Below are positions 1 through 8,325 of a DNA stretch of 64,000 nt, piece by piece (within the stretch, counting starts at the first letter, position 1; the number at the start of each line of letters is the position of its first letter). Made by a program: the position numbers and the translations under genes. The notes beneath the pieces are model-generated. The model was not told the DNA's origin. It saw nothing but the letters and a program-made list of their open reading frames with translations, and searched no databases. The DNA lies in NCBI RefSeq assembly GCF_021568775.1, contig NZ_JAKGSG010000025.1:1-64000 (forward strand). The letters run 5' to 3'. The DNA comes from Antribacter soli (GTDB taxonomy: Bacteria > Actinomycetota > Actinomycetes > Actinomycetales > Cellulomonadaceae).

Positions 1-86
1 GTGCCGGGCGCTGGGGGGTGTGTGTGCGCGGTCTCCCGCCGGGCCGGGCCCCGCGAGGCGCCGCCGGGCCTGTTGCTGCCGGCCCT

Positions 87-527
87 TCAGTCCTTCCGGG
101 CCATCGCACGGCGCATCATGGATCGCACGATCGGCGCGTGCAGCGCGCCGACCGGTGCCCAGTAGAGGCGTCCGCGCCAGCCATGGAGGCGGACGACCGT
201 GGTGACCTGCAGGAGGCCGCCGTCGGCGGCGACACCCACCCAGAAGTCGAGGTGGCGGTCGCTCTCGTGGGCCATGGCCTCACGGTCGTCGGTCGCGTCG
301 ACGGCGAAGACCTGCGCGCCGGTGCGCCGTGTGTCGGCGCCGACGACGACGCCGGCGAGGAGCTGGCGCAAGCCCGCGAGGATGCGCACGGGCCAGGGCA
401 CCGACCGGATGTCGAACAGCCGGTCGAGCCACCAGGCGGGATCGGTCGGGCTGCCGGCGGGCAGCGGGAGGGCCTGGACGTCGATGACGTCCGGCGCAGG
501 GCAGGCATCGATGGCGAGCGATCGCAC
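87..527 (-). CDS. DUF2867-like protein
   Basis: A 146-residue soluble protein with the look of the DUF2867 family: an N-terminal segment with DPAWWLDRLFDIRSVPWPV, a central strand where Asp/His residues alternate with hydrophobics (ESDRHLDFWVGV), and a C-terminal helix (APIVRSMMRRAMARKD) typical of that family. The family is found alone or fused to NAD-dependent epimerases and has no agreed reaction. The start is GTG, with AGGAG seven bases upstream. It is divergent from the P-loop gene at 740, separated by about 210 bp in which nothing distinctive was seen. Bases 1-86, after its stop, also show nothing. The family call comes from recalled motif spacing only. Confidence 0.6.
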   Translation of the reverse strand: MRSLAIDACPAPDVIDVQALPLPAGSPTDPAWWLDRLFDIRSVPWPVRILAGLRQLLAGVVVGADTRRTGAQVFAVDATDDREAMAHESDRHLDFWVGVAADGGLLQVTTVVRLHGWRGRLYWAPVGALHAPIVRSMMRRAMARKD

Positions 528-739
528 CAGCGGGCTCCTGACGGCGGATCGGCAAAGGCGGGCGTTCCGGGGCGGGTCCAGTCTGCCCCACCGCGCGGGA
601 GCTCACTCCCCCGCGCTGTCGCAGATCGCGCAGACCTCGCGGATCGGCCATCTGCACAGGATCCGCCCAGGTTGCTACCGGTGATTCCGTAGGGTGCTCC
701 GGCAGGCTTCTCACCAGCCCGAACACCTGGAGGACCGCT

Positions 740-1471
740 GTGACCGCCGTACCCGACGAACCGCTTCTCGTGCTGGTCGGTGGCGTGCCCGGCGCCGGCA
801 AGAGCACGTTGCTCGCCCGCGTCGCCGACGACCACCCCGGCGCCCGCGTGCTCGACCCCGACCCGTACCGGCGACGGCTGGCCGCGCTGCTGCCCGGGGT
901 GCCGTACCGGTTCTGCAGGCCGGTCGTCCATACCCGGCATGCCGTGACGACCCTGGGCGCCGTGCTGCGCGGACCGGCGGCGTCCCCGGAGGGCGTCATC
1001 CTGGTGCACGACCCGGCGACGCGACCGGGCCGGCGAGAGGCGCTGGCGCGGCTGGCCCGGTCGTGCGGCTGGCGCCCGGTTCTCGTGGTCGTCGACGTCC
1101 CGCGCCAGGCTGCCCTGGACGGCCAGTCCGAGCGCGGCAGGGTGGTCCGTCCACGGTCGTTCGCCAGGCACTGGGAGCGGTGGGCGGCGCAGCGGTCAGA
1201 GCTCGCAGCCGCGGCCACGCGTCGTCGGCCGCTCGGGAGCTGGGCCGAGGTGCACGTCGTGGACCGCACCACGGCGCTGCCCGCGGTGCGGGGGCTGCTG
1301 GGGCGCCGGTCCGGCGACCTGCGCGGCGCCGCCGTCGGCCCCGACGGCGGCGCCCGCTTCGTCCGGGGCCAGGGCCCCGGCCGCGGTCACGAACCGGTCC
1401 GGGCCTGCTCTCGCACCGCGTCCGCGACGGCCTCCGCGACCCGGTGGTCGAACACGCCCGGGATGATGTAG
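740..1471 (+). CDS. P-loop ATP-binding protein (AAA/zeta-toxin-like kinase fold)
   Basis: A 243-residue protein with a clear Walker A motif near the N-terminus (GGVPGAGKST, residues about 13-22), followed by DPDPYRRRL and a hydrophobic strand ending in HDPATR, as in AAA_33/zeta-type nucleotide kinases. The phosphate acceptor cannot be told from sequence. The GTG start is preceded by GGAGGA at 729-734. The last 85 bases overlap the 3' end of the convergent malic enzyme gene. The C-terminal 50 residues are Gly/Arg/Ser-rich and poorly structured, so the functional domain probably ends near residue 200. A zeta-type toxin role is possible, but no antitoxin lies beside it. Confidence 0.65.
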   Translation: MTAVPDEPLLVLVGGVPGAGKSTLLARVADDHPGARVLDPDPYRRRLAALLPGVPYRFCRPVVHTRHAVTTLGAVLRGPAASPEGVILVHDPATRPGRREALARLARSCGWRPVLVVVDVPRQAALDGQSERGRVVRPRSFARHWERWAAQRSELAAAATRRRPLGSWAEVHVVDRTTALPAVRGLLGRRSGDLRGAAVGPDGGARFVRGQGPGRGHEPVRACSRTASATASATRWSNTPGMM

Positions 1472-2775
1472 GCGCTGTTCAGCTCCTCGGGGCTGACGAC
1501 GTCGGCGATCGCCACCGCGGCCACGCGGAGCATCTCGGTGGTGATGTCGGTCGCGCCGGTGTCGAGCAGGCCGCGGAACAGGCCCGGGAACGCCAGGACG
1601 TTGTTGATCTGGTTCGGGTGGTCGCTGCGGCCCGTCGCCACGACGGCCGCCGTCTGCGCGGCCGCGCGAGGGTCGACCTCCGGCGTCGGGTTCGCGAGCG
1701 CGAAGACGATCGCGCCGTCGGCCATCTGGGCGACGTCCTCCCCCGTGAGGATGTCGCCCGCGGACACCCCGATGAAGACGTCCGCGCCCTTGAGGCCCTC
1801 CTGCAGCGAGCCGGCGAAGCCGCCGGCGTTCGTGTTGGCGACGATCCAGCCGCGGTGCGGGTCGTCCGTCGGCTCGCCGGCGTGCAGCGCGCCCTCACGC
1901 CCGAACGCGACGATGTACCGGGCGCCCTGCGCCGTGAGCAGCCGGATGATGGCGTTGCCCGCGGCGCCCACACCGGAGACGACGATCCGGACCTCGTCCA
2001 GCTTCTTGCCCACGACCTTGAGCGCGTTGATCAGCGCGGCGAGCACCACGATCGCCGTGCCGTGCTGGTCGTCGTGGAAGACCGGGATGTCGAGCTCCTC
2101 GCGCAGCCGCGCCTCGATCTCGAAGCAGCGCGGCGCCGAGATGTCCTCCAGGTTCACCCCGCCGTACACGGGCGCGATCGCCTTCACGATGCGGATGATC
2201 TCCTCGGTGTCCTTGGTGTCGAGGCACACCGGCCACGCGTCGACCCCGCCGAACTCCTTGAACAGCGCCGCCTTGCCCTCCATCACCGGGAGCGCCGCGG
2301 CCGGGCCGATGTCGCCGAGGCCGAGCACGGCCGTGCCGTCCGTGACGACGGCGACGGTGTTGCGCTTGATCGTCAGGCGGCGCGCGTCCTCGGGGTGCTC
2401 CGCGATGGCGAGGCAGACGCGGGCGACGCCCGGGGTGTAGGCGCGCGACAGGTCGCGGCGCGTCTTGAGCGGCACCTTGGCTGTGACCTCGATCTTCCCG
2501 CCCAGGTGCATGAGGAACGTCGAGTCGCTCATCTTCAGCACGTGGGCGCCCTCGAGGGCGTTGATCGCGTCGACGACGCGCTCGCCGTGGCCGGCGTCGA
2601 CGGTGTCGCACGTGATGTCCATGACCAGGCCGTGGGACGTGGAGTGCGCGATGTCGACGCCCATGACCTCGGCGCCGGCGTCGGTGACGGCGTTCACCAC
2701 CGTGCTGGTGGCTCTCTGGGACGCGGCGACCTCGACGCGCAGGGTGATCGTGTAGGACGGGCTCGGCTGTGACAT
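1387..2775 (-). CDS. NAD(P)-dependent malic enzyme with N-terminal ACT-like domain
   Basis: A 462-residue cytosolic enzyme that oxidatively decarboxylates malate to pyruvate. Residues about 8-80 form an ACT-like regulatory domain (TITLRVEV...VMDITCD). The malic N-domain follows (SRAYTPGVARVC; NTVAVVTDGTAVLGLGDIGP; MEGKAALFKEFGG), with the metal site region PVFHDDQHGTA. The NAD-binding domain has a Rossmann motif, VSGVGAAGNA, and ends with FALANPTPEVDP. Length and order match bacterial ME with a fused ACT domain. The gene starts 9 bp after the LLM oxidoreductase stop, with AGGA seven bases before ATG, so the two are probably co-transcribed. Its 3' end overlaps the convergent P-loop gene by 85 bp. 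Confidence 0.95.
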   Translation of the reverse strand: MSQPSPSYTITLRVEVAASQRATSTVVNAVTDAGAEVMGVDIAHSTSHGLVMDITCDTVDAGHGERVVDAINALEGAHVLKMSDSTFLMHLGGKIEVTAKVPLKTRRDLSRAYTPGVARVCLAIAEHPEDARRLTIKRNTVAVVTDGTAVLGLGDIGPAAALPVMEGKAALFKEFGGVDAWPVCLDTKDTEEIIRIVKAIAPVYGGVNLEDISAPRCFEIEARLREELDIPVFHDDQHGTAIVVLAALINALKVVGKKLDEVRIVVSGVGAAGNAIIRLLTAQGARYIVAFGREGALHAGEPTDDPHRGWIVANTNAGGFAGSLQEGLKGADVFIGVSAGDILTGEDVAQMADGAIVFALANPTPEVDPRAAAQTAAVVATGRSDHPNQINNVLAFPGLFRGLLDTGATDITTEMLRVAAVAIADVVSPEELNSAYIIPGVFDHRVAEAVADAVREQARTGS

Positions 2776-2784
2776 GGGAAAGTC

Positions 2785-3804
2785 CTACCGCCAGCCGAGC
2801 TCGGGCGCCACATGGCGCACCACGTTCTCGAGGACGTGCGCGTTGTAGTCCACGCCGAGCTGGTTCGGCACCGTGAGCAGCAGCGTGTCCGCGGCGGCGA
2901 CCGCCTCGTCCTTGGCGAGCTCCTCGACGAGCCGGTCGGGCTCGCCCGCGTACGTCTTTCCGAACCGGGCCCGGGTGCCGTCGATGACGCCGACCTGGTC
3001 GGAGTCGCCCGCCTCGCCGCCGAAGTACGCGCGGTCCCTGTCGTCCGTGATCGGGAAGATGCTGCGGCTCACGGACACGCGCGGCTCGCGCTCGTGGCCC
3101 GCGGCCTTCCAGGCATCGCGGAACCGCTGGATCTGCTCGGCCTGGAGCTGGTGGAACGGCACGCCGGTGTCCTCCGTCAGGAGCGTCGAGCTCATGAGGT
3201 TCAGACCGCGCTCGGCGGTCCACTCGGCTGTCGCCCGTGTGCCGGCACCCCACCAGACGCGGTCCCGCAGGCCGTCGGAGTACGGCTCGAGCCGCAGCGG
3301 GCCCGGCGGGTTGGGGAACATCGGCCGCGGGTTGGGCTCCGCGAACGCCTCGCCCTCGATCATCCGCAGGAACGTCGCGGTGTGGTCCCGGGCCATGTCC
3401 GCGTCGCTGCGGCCGTCGGCCGGCGCGTACCCGAAGTACCGGAACCCGTCGATGACCTGCTCGGGTGACCCGCGGCTGATCCCGAGCTGCAGGCGGCCGC
3501 CGGCAATGAGGTCGGCCGCGCCGGCGTCCTCCGCCATGTACAGCGGGTTCTCGTAGCGCATGTCGATGACGGCGGTGCCGATCTCGATGCGACTGGTCCG
3601 CGCACCCACGGCCGCGAGCAGCGGGAACGGGGAGGCGAGCTGGCGCGCGAAGTGGTGCACGCGGAAGTACGCGCCGTCCGCGCCGAGCTCCTCGGCGGCG
3701 ACCGCCAGCTCGATGGACTGCAGCAGCGCGTCCGACGCCGTACGTACCTCGGACACCGGCGACGGCGTCCAGTGACCAAAGGACAAGAACCCGATCCGTT
3801 TCAC
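2785..3804 (-). CDS. LLM-class flavin-dependent oxidoreductase
   Basis: A luciferase-like monooxygenase of about 339 residues with a TIM-barrel start (KRIGFLSFGHW), HHFARQLASPFPLLAAVGART, IEIGTAVIDMRYENPLYMAEDAGAADLIAGGRLQLGISRGSP (given here as the family's contiguous core in shortened form at residues about 55-115) and FGKTYAGEPDRLVEELAKDE near the C-terminus. It is expected to use reduced flavin from a separate reductase, and the substrate is unknown. I prefer the GTG at 3804 because the mature-looking N-terminus begins there and a TTGAAT hexamer lies six bases upstream. A GTG at 3819 is also open. It is the first gene of a pair with the malic enzyme. Confidence 0.88.
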   Translation of the reverse strand: MKRIGFLSFGHWTPSPVSEVRTASDALLQSIELAVAAEELGADGAYFRVHHFARQLASPFPLLAAVGARTSRIEIGTAVIDMRYENPLYMAEDAGAADLIAGGRLQLGISRGSPEQVIDGFRYFGYAPADGRSDADMARDHTATFLRMIEGEAFAEPNPRPMFPNPPGPLRLEPYSDGLRDRVWWGAGTRATAEWTAERGLNLMSSTLLTEDTGVPFHQLQAEQIQRFRDAWKAAGHEREPRVSVSRSIFPITDDRDRAYFGGEAGDSDQVGVIDGTRARFGKTYAGEPDRLVEELAKDEAVAAADTLLLTVPNQLGVDYNAHVLENVVRHVAPELGWR

Positions 3805-3899
3805 GACTCGATTCAACACCCTCAGGGTGATCGGCGGCGCACGATGGCCGGGTGGGCCCGGCGTACGCGACGGCGTCGGGCACCCGGCACAATACGACC

Positions 3900-4370
3900 G
3901 TGCGGATCAGCCTCGACTCCCCCGTGCGCGACGACGTCGGCGCCCTCCTCGACGAGCACCTCGCCGACATGTACGCCACCTCGCCGCCCGAGAGCGTGCA
4001 CGCGCTCGACCACTCGGCCCTGCTGGCGCCGGGCATCACCTTCTGGACCGCACGGGACGACGACGGCGCGCTGCTGGGGTGCGGTGCGCTCAAGGAGCTC
4101 TCCGCGGAGCACGGCGAGATCAAGTCGATGCGGACCGCCGCGAGCGCCCGGGGTGGTGGTGTGGCGTCGGCCGTGCTCGGGGTCCTCCTCGAGGAGGCGC
4201 GGGCGCGGGGGTACGGGCGGGTGAGCCTGGAGACGGGGTCGCAGGACTTCTTCGCCCCGGCGCGCAGGCTGTACGCGCGGCGCGGCTTCACGGAGTGCGG
4301 CCCGTTCGGCGTCTACGTGCTGGACCCGTTCAGCGTGTTCATGACGATGGAGCTGGCGCCGGGGCTGTGA
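3900..4370 (+). CDS. GNAT family N-acetyltransferase
   Basis: A 156-residue single-domain GNAT acetyltransferase. The substrate-side strand ITFWTARDDDGALLGCGALKEL leads to EIKSMRTAASARGGGVASAVLGVLLEEARARG, the acetyl-CoA pyrophosphate-binding motif A with RGGGVA in place of the usual R/Q-x-x-G-x-G/A. It ends with LYARRGFTECGPFG, the usual motif-B tail, and FSVFMTMEL. The pattern resembles small PaiA/YsnE-like acetyltransferases, with acceptor unknown. GTG at 3900 is preferred over an upstream in-frame codon because the fold starts there and a CACAAT hexamer lies six bases before it. It is divergent from the LLM gene. Confidence 0.85.
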   Translation: MRISLDSPVRDDVGALLDEHLADMYATSPPESVHALDHSALLAPGITFWTARDDDGALLGCGALKELSAEHGEIKSMRTAASARGGGVASAVLGVLLEEARARGYGRVSLETGSQDFFAPARRLYARRGFTECGPFGVYVLDPFSVFMTMELAPGL

Positions 4371-4380
4371 GTCGGGGCGG

Positions 4381-4505
4381 TGACGCGGGGCGCGCCCGCC
4401 CCGGGGGGGGGGGACGGGGGGGGGGGGCGGCCCCCCCGCGCGGGGGGGGGGGCCCGGGGGCGCCCCTCCGCCCCCCCGGGCCGGGGGGGGGGGCGCCCCC
4501 CGGCG
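4381..4505. other. poly-G/poly-C low-complexity block, probable assembly artefact
   Basis: From about 4402 the sequence is almost only runs of 5-14 G or C, broken by single A or T bases. It has no coding structure on either strand and begins 31 bases after the GNAT stop. On its far side a gene tail is cut off. Nothing else here except 24597-24688 looks like it. Poly-G filler or a mis-join is the most likely explanation, although a genuine slippage-prone tract cannot be excluded. Confidence 0.6.
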
Positions 4506-4663
4506 GGTTCGAGGTCGGCGACGACCACGGCGTAGTTGTCGGGGGCGCCGGCGGCCTCGACGGCGCCGGCGATCGCCTGCCCGACGGCGTCCGGGTCGGT
4601 TCCCTGCACCATGAGGGCCTCGAGCGCGGCGGGGACGATGCCCGCAATCGAAGCTGGAGCCCC
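4506..4663 (-). pseudogene. fragment resembling the C-terminus of a PP2C-type phosphatase
   Basis: The reverse frame directly after the stop of the membrane-protein gene stays open and reads like the last 50 residues of a PP2C phosphatase: IVPAALEALMVQGTDPDAV, then EAAGAPDNYAVVVADLEP. The APDN-hydrophobic-V-V-D pattern matches the terminal metal-binding Asp/Asn motif and final strand of PP2C enzymes. No catalytic core lies upstream, because the neighbouring coding sequence stops there, and the downstream end runs into the poly-G block. This could be a genuine decayed gene or the result of mis-assembly. The family match is by eye only. Confidence 0.35.
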
Positions 4664-5035
4664 TCAGGCGCAGATGGTGAAGCGGAGCAGCGTGCACCCC
4701 ACCGTGCCCTGGACCAGCCCGATCACCTCGTAGGCGAACCCGGCGAGGAGCACGGCGGCCACGAGCAGGTTGACGATCGGGTAGCGGCGGGCGTCACCTG
4801 CACGGAGCGCCGGCTGCAGGGCGTTGGCCGCCCCTGCGAGCACCAGGCCGAGAGTGGCGATCAGCAGCGGCAGCTCGAACGACCACCGTTGCCCGGACCC
4901 GAGCACCTCGAGGACGGGTGCGACCCGGCGGGCGATCGTCTCCTGCAGCGCCAGGTACGGCAGCGCGAGCCCGATCGCCGCGGCAGCGCGCCAGTCCACG
5001 ATCGTCACCTTGATCTTGCCCATGCTGAGCGCCAC
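4664..5035 (-). CDS. small multi-pass membrane protein, function unknown
   Basis: A 123-residue protein with about four hydrophobic segments: AAAAIGLALPYLALQETIA, FELPLLIATLGLVLAGAAN, IVNLLVAAVLLAGFAYEVI and a shorter C-terminal stretch, joined by short basic loops. No family was recognised. The GTG start at 5035 is preceded by GGAGG with five bases of spacing; an internal ATG at 5023 is possible. An 8-bp inverted repeat lies just upstream. The stop is followed in the same frame by the PP2C-like fragment. Confidence 0.7.
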   Translation of the reverse strand: MALSMGKIKVTIVDWRAAAAIGLALPYLALQETIARRVAPVLEVLGSGQRWSFELPLLIATLGLVLAGAANALQPALRAGDARRYPIVNLLVAAVLLAGFAYEVIGLVQGTVGCTLLRFTICA

Positions 5036-5041
5036 TCAAAC

Positions 5042-5084
5042 CTCCGACATGTCCCTTTAGTTCCCTTGCGCCCAAGTGTCGGAG
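5042..5084. repeat. 8-bp inverted repeat upstream of the membrane-protein gene
   Basis: CTCCGACA at 5042-5049 and its perfect complement TGTCGGAG at 5077-5084 are separated by 27 bases containing CCCTTTAGTTCCC. The pair lies between the membrane gene's Shine-Dalgarno region and the rnz stop. It could be a regulator site or a leader hairpin. Regulator unknown. Confidence 0.4.
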
Positions 5085-5118
5085 ACGTCGGCCCGGAGCG
5101 CCAGCCCCTCCTGTGATG

Positions 5119-6054
5119 TCACACGAGCCGGCGCCGGGGCAACGGCACCCGGTCCAGGTCCGACGCGACCGTCAGCTCACCGCCGTACACCGACCGCGCC
5201 TCGGCCACGAACTCCCCCATGTCCGTGTACCGCTGCGAGAAGTGCGTCAGCACCAGCGACCGCACCCCGGCGTCGGCCGCCACGCGGGCGGCCTGGAGCG
5301 CCGTCAGGTGCCCGTGCTCCTCCGCGAGCGCCCGGTCGCGGTCGAGGTACGTCGACTCGATGACCAGCAGGTCGGCGCCCTCGGCGAGGTCGCCGGCCGC
5401 GTCGCACAGGCGGGTGTCCATGACGAACGCGAACCCTTGGCCGGGTCGCAGCACGGACACGTCGTCGACCGTGACCCGGCCCCGTGCGGTCTGGAGCGAC
5501 CCGTCGCGAAGGAGGCGACCGGCGTCGGGCCCAAAGATGCCTGCGGCCGCGAGGCGGGCAGGGTCGAGGCTGCGCCCGGCGGGCTCGTCGAGGCGGTAGC
5601 CGAAGGCCTCGAGCGTGTGGTCGAGGCGTGCAGCGCGCAGGGTCGCGGTGCCGTGCCGCTCCCCCGGCACGCGCGGGACGGGTCCGTCGGCGGCCAGCCC
5701 TTGCAGGGCGAGGCGCTCGCGGTGGTGGAACGCGGTCGAGTCGCACAGGGCACGCACCCACCGCGCGCCGGACGCGGGGTAGGAGACGGGCACGACGTGC
5801 GGCACGCCGTCGAGGCTGATCCGCTGCACGACGCCGGCCAGGCCGAGGCTGTGGTCGCCGTGCAGGTGGGTGATCGCGATGCGGGTCAGGTCGGTCGCGG
5901 AGATCCCGGCGTGGAGCATCTGGCGCTGGCTGCCCTCTCCCGGGTCGAGCAGGATCGCCTCCTCGTCCCACAGCAGCACGTAGCCGTTGTGGTTGCGCGT
6001 GCGGGTGGGGACCTGGCTGGCGGTGCCGAGGACGACGAGCTCTCTGCGGGACAC
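5119..6054 (-). CDS. rnz: ribonuclease Z (tRNA 3'-end endonuclease)
   Basis: A 311-residue metallo-beta-lactamase-fold enzyme that cuts the 3' trailer from tRNA precursors. It begins with [20 protein letters not shown], typical of RNase Z, and has [13 protein letters not shown] and the zinc motif [11 protein letters not shown] (His63, His65, Asp67, His68). Further metal ligands lie in FVMDTRLCD and in the C-terminal VLTHFSQRY. The length fits the short bacterial form. The start is GTG with no clear Shine-Dalgarno; GACAAT lies seven bases upstream, suggesting a leaderless mRNA. It is divergent from the YkgJ/pentapeptide gene. Confidence 0.93.
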   Translation of the reverse strand: MSRRELVVLGTASQVPTRTRNHNGYVLLWDEEAILLDPGEGSQRQMLHAGISATDLTRIAITHLHGDHSLGLAGVVQRISLDGVPHVVPVSYPASGARWVRALCDSTAFHHRERLALQGLAADGPVPRVPGERHGTATLRAARLDHTLEAFGYRLDEPAGRSLDPARLAAAGIFGPDAGRLLRDGSLQTARGRVTVDDVSVLRPGQGFAFVMDTRLCDAAGDLAEGADLLVIESTYLDRDRALAEEHGHLTALQAARVAADAGVRSLVLTHFSQRYTDMGEFVAEARSVYGGELTVASDLDRVPLPRRRLV

Positions 6055-6103
6055 GAGCGGAATTGTCTCGCGCGGCGGTGCGCGGCGGCATCAGGATTGT
6101 CCG

Positions 6104-6940
6104 GTGAGCGACACCACCGACCCGGACCTGCGCGCCGACTGCTCGCGCTGCTTCGGGCTGTGCTGCGTGGCGCTCCCGCTGACGCTGTCGGCGGACTTCG
6201 CGTTCGACAAGCCGGCCGGTGAGCCGTGCCGGAACCTGGGTCCCGGCTTCGGGTGCACCATCCACGAGCGGCTGCGGGACGCCGGCATGGCGGGCTGCAC
6301 CGTGTACGACTGCTTCGGGGCGGGGCAGCTCGTGTCGCAGGTGACGTTCGGCGGGACGAGCTGGCGCGGGGGCCCGCCCGAGCGGGCGCGGCAGATGTTC
6401 GCCGTCTTCCCGGTGGTGCGCGGCCTGCAGGAGCTCGTCGTGCATCTCACCGAGGCCCTCTCGCTGCCCGGGACCGAGCCCGTGCGGGACCCGCTCGGGG
6501 CCGCTCTGCGTCGCGTGCGGCGCCTGACGGGTCGTGGCCCGGACGACCTGGTCGGGATCGACCTGGATCCGCTGCGGGGCGAGGTGGGAGAGCTGCTGGA
6601 GCGGGCCAGCCGGCTCGCGCGGGCTCGGGCCTGCGCCGGGTCCCGGACGCGGTCCTACCGCCGTGCCGACCTGGCCGGAGCCCGGCTCGCCGGCCAGGAC
6701 CTGCGGGGCGCTGACCTGCGGGGCGCGCTCCTGGTCGGTGCGGACCTCAGGGGCGCCGACCTGCGGTCGGCGGACCTGCTCGGGGCCGACGTACGCGGCG
6801 CCGACCTCACCGCGGCCGACCTCACGGGTGCGCTCTTCCTCACCCAGCCGCAGCTCGAGGCGGCGCGCGGCGGGGCAGGGACGCGCGTCCCGAGCGGCTT
6901 GCGGCACCCGGCGCACTGGGCCGTGCCGGATCCCGCCTGA
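6104..6940 (+). CDS. YkgJ-like cysteine-cluster protein with C-terminal pentapeptide repeats
   Basis: A 278-residue protein in two parts. The N-terminus has a cysteine cluster CSRCFGLCC with a downstream GFGCTIHERL and GCTVYDCFGAGQ, the layout of YkgJ-type putative metal-binding proteins. The C-terminal third (about residues 185-250) is built of A(D/N)LxG pentapeptides (LAGARLAGQDLRGADLRGA and onward), which should form a right-handed quadrilateral beta-helix. Pentapeptide proteins can mimic DNA or act as scaffolds; the role here is unknown. The GTG start at 6104 follows CAGGAT by six bases, and no Shine-Dalgarno is seen. It is divergent from rnz. Confidence 0.82.
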   Translation: MSDTTDPDLRADCSRCFGLCCVALPLTLSADFAFDKPAGEPCRNLGPGFGCTIHERLRDAGMAGCTVYDCFGAGQLVSQVTFGGTSWRGGPPERARQMFAVFPVVRGLQELVVHLTEALSLPGTEPVRDPLGAALRRVRRLTGRGPDDLVGIDLDPLRGEVGELLERASRLARARACAGSRTRSYRRADLAGARLAGQDLRGADLRGALLVGADLRGADLRSADLLGADVRGADLTAADLTGALFLTQPQLEAARGGAGTRVPSGLRHPAHWAVPDPA

Positions 6941-7050
6941 ACTGCGGGGCGATTCATCCGGATCACCCGCTTCCCTCCGTCGCCGGTACATGGCATTCTC
7001 GGCCCTTGCGCAGGGGTGCGATCGGTGACGTGGCCGGGAGGAGACGAAGC

Positions 7051-8286
7051 ATGGCGTGGGACCAGTCCCCCGGTGGTGCGCCCAGAGCGTCCGCGCCCGT
7101 CCGGTCGTCGCCCCAGTGGTTCCCGCTCGCCTCGCCGGTGCCCATCGCCGTCGGCCGACCCGTGTTCGCCACCGTCGGGCTACGCACGACGGGACTGTCG
7201 CCCCGCGAGCACCGGGTGCGCGAGATCGCCGTCGTGCGGCTCGACGAGCGCGGCGGCGTCGTCGACGAGCTGTCCACCACCCTTGCCACCGAGGGGTTGT
7301 CACCCGGCCGGCCGGCGGGCCCGAGGTTCCATGAGATCGCGCCGGCCCTGCGCGACACCCTCGCCAGGACCGCCCTCGTCGCCCACCACGCACCGCTGGC
7401 GACGCACTTCCTGCGCACCGAGTTCGCCCGCGCCGGCTGGGACGTGCCGACGCTGGCGCACGTCGGCACGTTCGAGGCGAGCCTGTACTACCTGCCCGGA
7501 ATGCGCCGTCGCACCCTCGTGGACTGCTGCCGCGCCGCGGGGGTGCCGTTCGTCGACGTCCGCTCCGCGATCGGCGAGGCACGCGCCACCGCGGGCCTGC
7601 TCGGCGCCTATCTCGACGGCCGCTTCGGCGTGCCCGTGATGGACGACCTCGTCCACGTGCCCGTGCGCGCCTGGGTCGTGGCCTGGCCCGACGCGCCCGT
7701 TCGACCGGCGGCACCGCCCGACGCGCCCTCGGCGGGCGCCGGCGACGAGGTGGCGTCCTGGCCGCCCACGGCGCGACTCGTGCGCCGGCTGTCCCGCCTC
7801 GACCTCACCGCGCTGCCGGAAGCCCGCGCCCCTCACCTCCGGTCCTACCTCGAGCAGGTCGTCCACGCCCTGGAGACCGGGATGATCACCCGGGCCGGGG
7901 CGCTCGCGTCGGGCGAGGTCGCGGCCGCGCACCACGTCACGTCCGACGAGGCAGCCGCCGTGCACCGCAACCTCGTCACCGAGCTGGCCCGCAGCGCCAT
8001 CGAGGACGACGAGTACTCCCAGGAGGAACGCCAGGACCTGTACCAGGTCGCGGCCATCCTCGGCGTGCCGCAAGGGGTCGTCCTCGGCCTGATCCGCAAG
8101 GCGACCCCGGTCGACTTCCCCAAGCTCGAGGAGGAGGGCAGCCAGCGGCCGGCCGAGCCCCGCGGGGCCGGCCCGAAGCAGATCCGCGCCTGGGCCGCGG
8201 TCCAGGGGTACCAGATCGAGCCGCACGAGCGGATCCCGTGGTCGGTCGTGCGGGCGTTCGAGGAGGCGCAGGCCGCAGGCCGCTGA
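7051..8286 (+). CDS. degenerate DEDDh exonuclease-fold protein with C-terminal Lsr2 DNA-binding domain
   Basis: A 411-residue protein. Residues about 38-190 follow the DnaQ-like exonuclease fold (VREIAVVRLDERGGVVDEL; ALVAHHAPLATHFLRTEFARAG; ATAGLLGAYL), but the catalytic positions are changed: the usual D-x-E before TTGL reads G-L-R, the Asp in the VAHxxxxD block is missing and the final HxxxxD motif is RSAIGE. Residues about 255-350 are a helical TerB-like region. Residues 375-407 (KQIRAWAAVQGYQIEPHERI) match the AT-hook-like C-terminal domain of Lsr2, which binds the DNA minor groove. It is probably a DNA-binding, catalytically dead exonuclease-like protein. ATG at 7051 has GGAGGAG eight bases upstream. 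Confidence 0.8.
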   Translation: MAWDQSPGGAPRASAPVRSSPQWFPLASPVPIAVGRPVFATVGLRTTGLSPREHRVREIAVVRLDERGGVVDELSTTLATEGLSPGRPAGPRFHEIAPALRDTLARTALVAHHAPLATHFLRTEFARAGWDVPTLAHVGTFEASLYYLPGMRRRTLVDCCRAAGVPFVDVRSAIGEARATAGLLGAYLDGRFGVPVMDDLVHVPVRAWVVAWPDAPVRPAAPPDAPSAGAGDEVASWPPTARLVRRLSRLDLTALPEARAPHLRSYLEQVVHALETGMITRAGALASGEVAAAHHVTSDEAAAVHRNLVTELARSAIEDDEYSQEERQDLYQVAAILGVPQGVVLGLIRKATPVDFPKLEEEGSQRPAEPRGAGPKQIRAWAAVQGYQIEPHERIPWSVVRAFEEAQAAGR

Positions 8287-8325
8287 CCGGGCCGACGCAC
8301 CTGGACGGAGCACACCCGCGCCGCC

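Noticed and set aside
740-1471. Zeta toxin of an epsilon-zeta pair
   Set aside because: There is a P-loop kinase fold but no epsilon-like small gene upstream and no clear zeta-specific substrate motif.
694-2772. Long open frame of about 690 codons opposite the malic enzyme
   Set aside because: It is a mirror of the malic enzyme in high-GC codon usage, is rich in Arg/Ala/Asp and has no recognisable domain.
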